Assembly: GCA_020747015.1 (NCBI GenBank)
Contig: JAGTJM010000035.1
Coordinates: 186,001-250,000 of the forward strand
Length of the DNA stretch: 64,000 nt
Reading direction: 5' to 3'
Source: Pyrenochaeta sp. MPI-SDFR-AT-0127
Lineage: Eukaryota > Ascomycota > Dothideomycetes > Pleosporales > Cucurbitariaceae
Each line of letters opens with the position of its first letter. The first letter of the stretch is position 1. A program made the position numbers and the translations under genes. The notes under the pieces are model-generated. The model searched no databases. It was not told the DNA's origin and saw only the letters and a list, made by a program, of their open reading frames with translations. Below, one piece after another: positions 23,001-33,400 of this stretch.

Positions 23001-23906
23001 CCTTCTCAAACTGGGCAGTGATGACAGCCAGGGTGTGCTCATTTCCAACAACAATGGCGCCTTTGGTGACGTCAACGTGTATTGGAAGGAGCTTAAGGAA
23101 GGCTGGAAGTTCAGCCTTTTTGGGCTTGGACGAAGTGGACCGACCTGTGTCGGCTCGCGTGAAATTTCTGTCGGGCTCCGCTGGTGCCTTCTTCAATTTC
23201 TTGTGATGGTCCTCCTCCTTGAGCACGCTCCCAGAGTCTGCAGTCGACTCGTCCTGAGCATCCTCATTTTGGGCAGCGCTACTGGCTTTGCGCTCAACGA
23301 CCTCGATGATACCATCATACGCAGGGCTTCGGTTGTACATAAATGCTTCCACACCTGAAACCTTGATCGAGATCCGGCATGGCAGCTGCTTTGGCGTTTG
23401 CTTGCCCCCCTTCTCTGCCCTGTCCACATTTCTGCTGCGACTGCCCGACTGACTGGCTGACCGACTACGGGACGTGCTGGGGGTTTGGTGGCTGCTACCA
23501 TCTGCAGGCGGCTCATCATCTGTATACACGCCCGCATTCCTCACTCGCCGCAGCCAGTAGTTCCAGGTGATGTGACCGCCATGGATCAGTATTGTCTCAT
23601 TGTGGGCATGGTAGCGAATGTCTTTGAAGAAGATGCGGCCACCGAGGGGCGAAATCTGGAGGGATGTGATGTCTATGTAGGCATGGAATGTACGCCACGT
23701 GTATGCACGTATGCCGTACGATATGACGGTCGCGAAAAGGCGGTTGAAGTAGAAGAGGAAGAATATGGTCAGGATGCCGCATATGAGCAATTCAACCAGA
23801 AAGACCCTGCGATCGGGTCAGTTTGCATACTCGTGACTGATAATGGTACACACCAATTGAAGCCGTCTCGCGGGTCCAAGGGCTCTGCGACAATTCTCCC
23901 AGCCAT
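14083..23906 (-). CDS. CSF1: Csf1 / BLTP1 (Tweek, KIAA1109) family bridge-like lipid transfer protein
   Basis: Two exons: a 53-nt first exon 23906-23854 (MAGRIVAEPLDPRDGFNW...) and a 9.7-kb second exon 23806-14083, joined through a 47-bp intron (donor GTGTGT, acceptor GCAG). The split Trp codon gives ...GFNW|VFLVELLIC. The protein has 3258 residues. It starts with one membrane anchor (VFLVELLICGILTIFFLFYF) followed by the Csf1 signature NRLFATVISYGIRAYTW and SLQISPLGGRIFFKDIRYH. Yeast Csf1 is about 2960 residues. The family forms long hydrophobic rods that move phospholipids between the ER and partner membranes; yeast Csf1 is linked to cold tolerance and to phosphatidylethanolamine supply for GPI-anchor synthesis. 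Ser/Lys-rich disordered insertions lie at about residues 110-250 and 1150-1300. It is head to head with the TMEM184-like gene. Confidence 0.93.
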
Positions 23907-24358
23907 GGCTGCAGCACAATGTGAAGATGTAAGAGCGGTTCATCATGGCTCCGCGGGGAAGGCGCGCATTGTGTTTGCCATGCGGAGAAAAGAGCACTAG
24001 AAAGCTTCTATTTGATTTGGCGGTGTTCTCCAGTGCGTCCTGCTTTTGTGGACGGACGACCAAATTTCGATGAAATGGGTGGTTACGCCGTTGAAGCTGG
24101 CGCCGTTCTCTCACACTTCCGGCGCGACGTGCGGGATGCGCGTCATGGGTTGGGTGCAGGGATGGCACCTCGGGAGCTTGGCCTCCGCAAAGCATCGCGA
24201 CTACGAGGCCAAACGACCACAAGACCACAACACCTGGTGTCCACGAGAAGACCGTCATGGCTACTCTCTATCGCTAGCAAGCTTCTCCTCTCCACAAATA
24301 CATCGGGCTGTCGCCCTGCAGTTGCCAACAGCCCATACTCTTGCTGCACGCCTCCGCC
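23907..24358. promoter_or_regulatory. Divergent promoter between CSF1 and the TMEM184-like gene
   Basis: About 450 bp between two start codons that point away from each other; both core promoters and 5' UTRs must lie here. Near the right end a pyrimidine-rich leader precedes the ATG at 24359. No specific factor site is claimed. Confidence 0.55.
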
Positions 24359-26673
24359 ATGGCTGCAGGCACCCTCCATACAGACTATGGCACAGAGAGT
24401 TTTTCATCTGGAGGTACTGGTGCCAGATTTGCCCGTGCTGTCATCATTGTCGCTGGTGTTTGCGCCTTAGTAGCCAGCTTGGTCACCTTTGTGTGCGTAC
24501 CTTCCTCTCAAATCCCTATATCAACTCCTCTGACGTAGTTCCAGTGCTGTGTGGTTACAGACGTGAGCAAGCCCTCTCAAGACTAATATATCCTTATTGA
24601 ATCAGAATCTAGCAAGAACTACCGGAAACCGGTACTACAGCGATATGTAGTCCGTATACTGCTCATGTACGTACGGGCAATGGCTATGTTGGATCTGGAC
24701 TGACTCTCTTTAGGGTGCCCATATACTCGGCCGCATCCTGGGCAAGTCTGGTCTCCATTACGGCAGCTGCCTATGTAGAGCCTTTCAGAGATGTCTATGA
24801 GGTTAGCAGTGCCCTGCTCCTCCCCTATTACAGCGACCTAATCAATACAGGCCTTCACTATCTACACGTTCCTCCAACTGTTGATAAATTTCATTGGTGG
24901 CGAACGCGCCCTCATTATCCTCATGACCGGCCGCGCACCTGTTTCCCACCCTTGGCCTCTTAATCTCGTCTGCCCGAAGATCGATATATCAGATCCACAT
25001 ACCTTCCTCGCCATCAAGCGCGGCATTCTGCAGTACACATGGGTCAAGCCACTTCTTTCTGTGACCACCATCGTCATGAAGGCTACCGGAACATACAAAG
25101 AGGGATATATTGACGCAAAGTCTGGCTACTTTTGGAGCAGTATAATATACAACATTAGCATCAGCATCAGTCTGTACGCTCTTGCCATGTTCTGGGTCTG
25201 TATGTCGACCGACCTACAACCCTTCCGGCCAATGCCCAAATTTTTGTGCATCAAGGGTATTATCTTTGCTTCATATTGGCAGGGGTTCTTTCTGTCCATC
25301 CTTGTATGGCTAGGCGCTATCCCAGACGACGTTCCTGGCTACAGTCCTGACAACCTGGCTGCTGCGATTCAGGATGCGTTGATCTGTTTCGAAATGCCTC
25401 TCTTTTCGTTGGCTCATTGGTACGCGTTCTCATGGCACGACTACGCAGACGACACTATCTCTGCCGCCCGTTTGCCTGTCAAGTACGCCTTGCGAGATGC
25501 CTTTGGCCCGCTCGACCTCATCCAGGATACCAAAGAGACATTTGCTGGCAAGCATTATGAGTATCGAAACTTCGATGCGCGCGACAATGTACTCGCACAT
25601 GAAGAGTCTTCGTCACGCGCAGCACGTATGGCAGAAGGAATGAGATATGAGAGAGGAGGAAAAGGCAAATACTGGATCCCCAAGCCCGGCAAAGGAAGTG
25701 AGCGTGAGCCACTACTATCCAAGGTCACATCAAGCCGAGCTAGGGCTATGAGTCCAGGCCCCCATCGCGCTCTCGACGGCACGGGTGCAAAGTACGGCAC
25801 ACCTGACCATGTCGAAGATCCCACCTTGGACGCCGAGGACGAGCGGTTGTTTGACAATGCGCGTGCTCTTGAGTTTGGTGACTGGAATGTAAGTTTGAAA
25901 CATTTCAGTACTAGGTCCCGTTTAATGAAGCTGCAGTACCCTGTTATTGAAGCTCATCGAGCATCCCGCGAAGATCGCTTGTATGCAAATCCTTCTATCC
26001 TGACGGCCTCGACCAACAGAAACCTCCTCCAACCAACGAGAGAGAACGAACGAAGACGCAAGAGTCAAATCAAGGACCTCCAGGCTTCTACGAAGAAGGG
26101 AAAGCAGCGAAGCGATTCCAGCAATGGAGAGTCATCGCGATCAAGGTCACGGGGCGCGGTGGGCAAGCTCCTGCGACAGAAGTCCTCCGCTTCCAGTTCC
26201 GCGAAGTCTGACCGAAGTCAGCTTGTAGATTTGGTTGTGGAAGATCGTCAAGCAGAGGAAGTGGACCGCGTGAGAGCACGAAAGGAGGGCGGGCCAGGGT
26301 GGAATGAGGTTCCAACGAAGCACTTTGTGTGAGTTATCCTAACCCATGCTTCGGCATAGCCTCCACTTACGCATTATACAGTCGGACATATTCCGGAGAA
26401 GGCGCAGAGGAGGCTGTACGCGAAGGCTTCAACCCTGATGAGCCTGAAGCGCACAATCCTGAGCAGGTACACAATCTCAACTATCCGTTTACAGTTGATG
26501 AGAGCGAAGAGGAGCAGAGGAAAGACGACATCAAGCCACCGGTGTCTGAGGAAGCTCAACATTGGGAGACGCGTGATCATAGTGATGCCCCTGATAGAGA
26601 CGACGACGCGCAGCACCGCAGCCCACAGTACGGCAGTTTCAGAGAGGAACGGAATGTTTGGAACAACAGTTGA
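24359..26673 (+). CDS. TMEM184/DUF300 family organic-solute-transporter-like membrane protein
   Basis: Seven exons: 24359-24492, 24539-24562, 24613-24666, 24714-24801, 24851-25888, 25937-26328 and 26382-26673, giving 673 residues. All introns are 46-53 bp and all junctions keep frame. Exon 2 is only 24 nt and encodes the SSAVWLQ part of FVSSAVWLQTKNYRKPVLQR. The membrane core contains the family landmarks VLQRYVVRILLMVPIYS, LLINFIGGERALI, HPWPLN, GILQYTWVKP, CIKGIIFASYWQGF and EMPLFSLAHWYAFS, with about seven helices. A long hydrophilic C-terminal half (from residue ~290) is rich in Ser, Arg and Glu. The family is related to Ost-alpha; yeast and plant members sit on endosomal/vacuolar membranes. 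The substrate is unknown. Starts at the first ATG in the exon-1 frame. Confidence 0.92.
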
Positions 26674-28320
26674 GAACCAACGTCATTCTGCGCCTTGTGT
26701 AAGGATGTCCCCGACAGACGGCGGTGTTCTCGGAGGACCCTGTGTGAAGTGTAATTTTGGTTCTGGTCGTGTCAGCATGGTTTCGCGTCAGCGTTCAATG
26801 GGTGGTCGGATAGCCTTATACCCGTCTAAAGTGTACAGTACATGATTGCCTTTCAGATCTGGATATTGAAGACTTGTACCAAACACCTGGTCTGCTGTAC
26901 GATGCATGCCTTTGCCTGCAAATCTGAATCAATCACCAACTGGTACTGTGTTTTACCGAAACAAAGTTGTTCAAACATGCGACGATCGATACAAGTGCAT
27001 GAACGTCACCGCCACTAACCGTCATAGTCGCAACAAACAAACCAATCAATTTGAATCTGCCGTCAACCTCACCAGTGTAAGCCTACCTTCCGGATTGAGA
27101 GCGGAAGTGTGGAGACGTTGAGCTGTGCCTGGGCTTGGATGACCCGTTGCGGCTTGCGACGAAATTTTCTATGCAGATGGGCGCACATGCGCTGGCACCA
27201 GCGAGGTCTGGTCAAGAACTGGAGGCTCGTGGCAGGCTTTGGGGGAAAGGCCGCATCTCTGGCCTGATTGGCTGGAGCCGGGATTGTATTCTCCCAACTG
27301 GACGTTTCAGATGGCGCAAAAGACGCCAATTATATCTTGGATCCAGCAAAAGTTTATCTTGAGGGGACAAAGGCTCGAGGCCGATTGGTTGGCAGAGGCA
27401 AAGCGGCAGTTGGAGGCTCTTTCCCTTCGCTCTTCGCCGATCAGGAAGGCGCACACGACAGCAGCTGTGCCTGCATGCGCGGCGTTGCGCGTCGTCGACA
27501 TCGGCCCATGGGCTTGTTTGTCCGTCCGAGAGTGCCTTGCGCATCCGCCTGTGCCATCATGACACTCGATTGTCTCAATTATCGCTATTCTCGTAGTAAG
27601 TAGAAGACGCACGACAGGCATCCCCGCCCCAGTTTGGAACCCAACTGCGGTCGCACGCGATGAGCGCCGGAGATCATGGCGCATCCTCCAACGACGACCG
27701 TGACAAAACCAGAGACCCAGAAGCTGGGCTGGACCAACGAATTTGATCCCAGCACGCCACAACCAGACTCGCATCTGTCAGTTTCAACCCGCAAGCGCTA
27801 TTGCCTTGCCACTGGTCCACGATGCTGCACCTCCTGCGGTCCTCGCTGGCGCTTACTCTGCTCCTCGCCCAATCAAACCCCCCAGCCCACTAACCACTCT
27901 CAATGCGGCGCCAGCCATAACCTCGCCTACTCCACAAGTTGACAACCTCCATGGCAAGGATGGGCTGCCATTGGGCGCGTAGCCTCTGCGCATCAGCGCT
28001 CCTAAATGATTGATATGTAGGCCTTGTTGTCCTGTGGGTTGCGAGTGGTTTGCTGTTCCTGAGGCCGGTCCCAAGGGCTATATGCAACGCACCCATCTTC
28101 TGGAAGCGAAGACAACTCATCAGTCGACAAAGAACGGCTAGATTAACCGGAAGGGCGCCTTTTTGCTTCTCTCTCTTACTCTCTTCTTCTCTTCTTTTTG
28201 TTCGTTGCTACCTTTTCCGCCTGCCGTCAGGCGCGACATTCCTTGCACCTTTTCCTTTAATTATTTCTTCTCGTTCTTGTCTGATGGATTACTAGCTGCC
28301 CGGTTTGCAGCTCAGAAAAG
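26674..28320. other. Intergenic, 3' UTR plus promoter/leader of the Ser-rich gene
   Basis: About 1.65 kb. Overlapping open frames on both strands at 27.1-28.0 kb look like GC-rich noncoding sequence. From about 28150 a T/C-rich tract (CTCTCTCTTACTCTCTTCTT and further) leads to the ATG at 28321 and looks like a fungal 5' UTR. Confidence 0.5.
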
Positions 28321-30433
28321 ATGGAATATCAAAGGATGGATAAACGAGAGCGGAGGAGTGCGTGGCTGGCCATTCAATTCGGATGCTGTGCATCGAAAGA
28401 CGATGTTGACGAGGGCAGAGATGAGCTCAAGGCTACTGGTAGGTTGCAATTCTTCTCCCGCCTCTACCTCACAGCTCCGTCTGTCTCTATCTCCAAACCT
28501 CTTGTCTAAGCTTCCCAATTCCTTCTCAACTCTCTCGTCTTCCTTTCGAACCTTCGACCTCGGTCACTGTTCACCAATTTACCCATCGGTTGAGATGCAT
28601 GATGCAACTCGCTTACCCTCCCCTTAATCTGGTTAATCCAGTACTATACACAATCGATATACCCAACGGCGTGCCAATACACCGGAACCACACGTCGTCA
28701 TCCCTAGCCATGGAAATGCTAATGGTTTTCCAACAGGCCTTTCGGACGTGCGGGTATGCTACTCGCAGCCGCAAACTGTACCCCAGCCACGTGCTGAGCC
28801 ACAACATGAGCGCCCATCGACCAGTCAGACCATGAGCCGTCACGTCTCCCAATGGGTGACGAACAGTCGCGAATATGCAGCACGTGCTTCGTCACACGCA
28901 AGCATTTCTACCCTTACACGACCAAGGCGTTCACACTCTCGACCGAGCATCGGTCGACCAACAGACTTCCGTCACTTTGACGGCCTCGATGGTATCCAGT
29001 CCATGGTGGATGATGCACCTATGCCCGTCCGCCGCCGCCGCAGCTTCCGCCCTTTGGAACTATCCATCTACCTTCCCGACGGATGTGGTCGTCTATCCCC
29101 ACTGCCGGATTTCGGAGATGAGGAGATCTGGGGCAGTCGACCGGCTGGACTAGAGATGCCTGCGCAAGCACTTGTTCGCGTGAGGGACTCACGCACGAAC
29201 AGCTTGTCGAGCAACCCAAGTTCTTCGAATTACCTTATTCAGCGCAAGCCTGTTGGTGGTTCCGGTTCGAGGAGGTCCAGTGTGCAGAGTCAAAAGAGTG
29301 CAAGCACAAGCACACACGAACGGAGATTGTCTGGCACGACAGTGGCAACGATGGCGACACCCACCCTCGCCTTCTTGCCTGAGGAGCCGAAATCTTCCGC
29401 TGAGTCTTTCATCGAGCGTCCTACCATCCAGCGCTCGCGCACATCTGGCACACTATCCCCAGCACGTGTCCTCTCGCGCCTTCCATCACCGTCCCGCAAT
29501 CGCGCCAACACCGCACCATCTCGCCCAAGCAGTCTCCGCCGCACCAGGACCGATGTCGACGATGCAATCCGCGAACTCAACACTATCGTCGAAGAACGCC
29601 GCGCAAGTGCCTACCGCTCCCAAACCCAATCTCCTGCTTTGATTAACCGTCCTCCGCCATCTCCATCACACCACGTGCCCTACATTGCCCCGTCAATGCG
29701 CATGCACGTCCGTTCCGAAACTCTTTCTGATATCGGCTCTGCATTCTCTGCGCCTGTTGGATACAAGCCTCAGCCAACTCCACCGACCACTGGCTACGCG
29801 CCCGCTGGCCGAGGAGCCATGGGCCTCACCTTGGCACCGCCCACCCGCTCGTACACTGGTCCTTTGACGAGCAACCCCATCACACCGCCCGCACCCCACA
29901 CCCCTACTTCACCTATCGGCCGTCTGGGAGCATGGATCAAGCGATCTACATCGAACATCACATCATCCTCGCGCCCTACCACCCCAAAGACAGCAGACTC
30001 TTTCTATCAGTGTGAACCCGCCCACTCAACCACGCCATCTCGCCCCTCCACCGCCGGCTCGCGCACCATCACACACGTACGTCAAGATTCTCAAGAAAGC
30101 AACGGCACAGCCACGGTAACACTCTTCTCTTCCTCATCCTACCCATCTACCCGAGCCGCATCCCCCACCTCGGACACCACCACCGCCTCGCCACCCCGCA
30201 AGACCAGGCGTGTGCCTGCTCCCCTTAACCTCGCAAAGGAAAAGGAAATCGCGATTGAAACTGCGCTTGCTAGTGCGAGAAGCACCAGGAGCATTATGAA
30301 CGCGAAACCCCCTGCGAGCCCTCACTTTGGATTGTTGAAAGGAATGGAAATCAGCGCCAAGGATGTTGGCGTGAATGGAGAGAGGAGGAGCATGATGATG
30401 CCGAGTCCCGGTGCGGTTGGTCTAGCTTTCTAG
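28321..30433 (+). CDS. Ser/Pro/Arg-rich disordered protein of unknown function
   Basis: Exon 1 is 28321-28438 (MEYQRMDKRERRSAWLAIQF, GCCASKDDVDEG...). Exon 2 is 28737-30433. They are joined by an unusually long 298-bp intron with donor GTAGGT, branch TGCTAAT and acceptor AACAG; the phase-1 join reads KATG|LSDVRVCYSQ. Total 604 residues. Apart from the N-terminal 40 residues the protein is almost entirely low-complexity: many SRPS, RRSSVQS, TPPTTG and SRPSTAGSR stretches, typical phosphorylation and SH3/14-3-3-type ligand sequence. A short helical patch DDAIRELNTIVEERRAS and a C-terminal patch FGLLKGMEISAKDVG look conserved. No enzyme domain is recognised. Without exon 1 translation would begin at ATG 28832; exon 1 is inferred from splice signals and its coding-like composition. 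Confidence 0.75.
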
Positions 30434-33400
30434 ACTCCATAGATGATTGCAAGGACTGCATTTCGGAAAGAAAAAAGGCAGCATCAGAGGGAGAGTGTAT
30501 TTGGTCTGAGGAAATCAGAGCATACAAGTCATTCCTAAAACGGAAAACATTTTGGCTCAGGGAACCCAACGGAATTTTCTTTATTTCTAGGGAGGAATTC
30601 TTATCAGCGTCCAGGCATATACCCTCCGCCCTGGCCTCTCCGTCCGCCTGTCTCGCTGGCGGGGAGGGCCAACGCGGATGCCCCGGCGCTTCTTTGCTTT
30701 TGTGGTTAGTTTTTTTATTCTTTTTTGGGGAGGCCTCTCCAGGGCTTTTCCAAACTTCACTTCAACCTTTATATACCCTTTTGAAGACAAGAGAGACGCT
30801 TTGGTCGCGGTGATCAGTTTTAATAATGGGTGGGCGATGAAATTTTAAAGGGGATGATATCTTTGCTTTTGATTCTTTTCCCTTTTGCCATGACTCGTTT
30901 CAATGTGTGTATGTGCGGAGCTGTGATGTGTATGGGTTACGATGGCATGCCCGGGTATAGGAGTATGGGAGAGTTGGAAGGAAGGAGGAAAGTGCATGTT
31001 CTTATCGACTTATGTACGATTACCCAGGTGAAGCTGGCAGGTGTATGGTGGCATGGAGACAGGACGTATATCGTGCAGAAGCATCTAGCAATATAGTTTA
31101 TTCCTGAGTTTCAAAGAAAAAAAAAGGAGCAACTTCATCACCAATCCGTGACCGCTTGGTATCTACTCTCCTCGTGCTCTATCTACTAATCCAATCAATC
31201 ACTCCGCTAGTAAAGGAGTCTTCACCTCACTACCATCCTCCATCGCACTCCCTTTATTCTACCTCTTTACCCGAAACGAAAGCACCGGCGATATCCATAT
31301 CTCTTCATGTATTTTGCCCATGGTAGATGATGTTTTGCATGTTCATCCCATTACCGCACTCCTGCTTCCGATATCACACGCGCTGAGCAAGATTTTCATC
31401 AATGTGGTCGTGTGAGTGAAACGAGTGAAAACAAGTGAAAGCGCAGTGAAGAAGAAAGTGGTCATGTATGGAAGTCACTACAGTGATACTATTCTGCTGT
31501 ATGAGATGGCGTATAGTTTTATGTCCTCCCAATATCGCAATTGAAAGTATAGGGGAAGGTGTGACAAGATCCGTTATTAGCGCTCGATATCACGAAGCCG
31601 CGACTTTTGAAGGTCGCAAAGACCGGCAACGATGACTTTGGTCTTCAGTAGAATTCTTGCTCTATTGACATCAAACTCTATGGAGGCATCGCTCAGTAGG
31701 AGCTGTGGGAAATTATGTATCCATGTATTTACTTTTTTTAAAATGTTATTTCCAACAAAGGTGTAGTGCTCGACAGTGGCATATGGTGCTCGTGTATTCG
31801 ATTCATTATGATTATGGTGTGGAAGAGCCCTCCTCACACCACCATGTATAGTCTTAGAAAAGGGGGGTTGTTTGTCGATCTGATTTAGCATTTTCGATTC
31901 ATGAATCGATGGTGTTTAATATGCGATGAACATTGCATTGTTGGGGGGGTTTCATGCAGGAAGGATTCTTGAGTTTACAACGTGCCAATGCAATGTCATC
32001 GAGTCGATTAAATTTGATGATCAATATCTCGTACTGAACACGAACACATGGTCTACGAAGCCTCGACTCTTACCAATTCTCGCTCTTCATTCTGAGCATA
32101 TGAGGCGCGAGCAGCGAGATACAAGGAATGAGCTTACTCTTTGGTTCCGTTCTCTACAGAAACTTACAATCTTCCTTACCAATAACTCCTTGTAATGGTC
32201 AGTAACTTACATACCTGTGATTGAAAGTAAGTATCAGTGAGATTGCATTGATCAGCGAGACAATCATTGCATCTCCTACACCTACATTCTTCCCCCGGAC
32301 ACGTACGCGTCTACCCGCATTGAAGTGTCTAATTGCTGTCGCTTTGTGTTCGGCAGACATGGTTGAAGTAGTTCATGGCTTAGATAGGAATGCTTGCGCA
32401 GTCCGAATCCAGGCATGATCACGTGTAGACATGCTGAAGGAGCTCAGGATGTGTTGTACTGTGATACACACCGGATTCGGTCGGATGCAAGGAGGGTCTT
32501 GCAACTCACCGATGGCCGATGCTTAAGGGGAGGTGAATGAGTACGTGAAACCGAGCCGTTTCTGACGTCGTACGTCGGTCATTAACAGGTGAGTGTCTCG
32601 TATCTGAGATGCTTAGAGAGCAAATTGCGGAGTGGCAAGAAGCTTTGGTCGCATGTCATGATGGTAGACCGAGCTTCGCGACGTGTCACGTTCTTCGTTG
32701 TCGGGATTTCCGTCTTTCGGTGGTGGTGGCTTTTATGAAGCGACCAAGGCTTGGTTTAGTGCAATGCACGTTGCCCGTGTAGGTGCATGATCAGAGAACG
32801 ACCCTTTTCCCCACAGAGGTGCTTCCGATGGGTCTTCTCATCGACCTTGACCCGGGTAGCTGGGACTTTACCCTTGCTTGAATTGAGAAGCAGTGTGACA
32901 AGCTGCAAGAGGCACCCGGCAACCAGGTTGGTGAGGGGTTGAGTTGCAAGCCGAACTCCGCCACAGGGACTTCGGCTTCGACCGAGACAGGAATCTGAGG
33001 CAGCCTTGTCGTTGCTTTGTCATTGCCGATCTTTGCGGGATTTTTTAGCAGAGCGTGGTGAATGAGAATTGTGGTGGTTCGTGCACCTAGATATCCGTCT
33101 TCGCAGAGATTGGCTCACAGATGAAAGTTGTTGACCAGAGTTACAGTCAATTATTGACGACGATTCAAGAACAGAGATGCACCGCTGGCCATATCGGCTT
33201 AGCAGTACCTACAACACCATAGTATCTTCTCCGGTTGGCAGTATCTTAGGCCAAGTGTGGCGATTGAAGCATGTCGAAGAAGGTGCTTTGCCGCAGGGTG
33301 CCCATTCAAGCAGAGTTCGGAAGCGCCTGGGGGAGAAGCCTAGTATAGTTGAGGCAGGTAAATCTTCTTTGGGGGTAGCAGATGTAACGATGGAAAGAAA

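Noticed and set aside
24012..24600. Plus-strand frames of 152 and 184 codons in the CSF1/TMEM184 spacer
   Set aside because: They overlap exon 1 of the TMEM184-like gene in the wrong frame and show no coding character.
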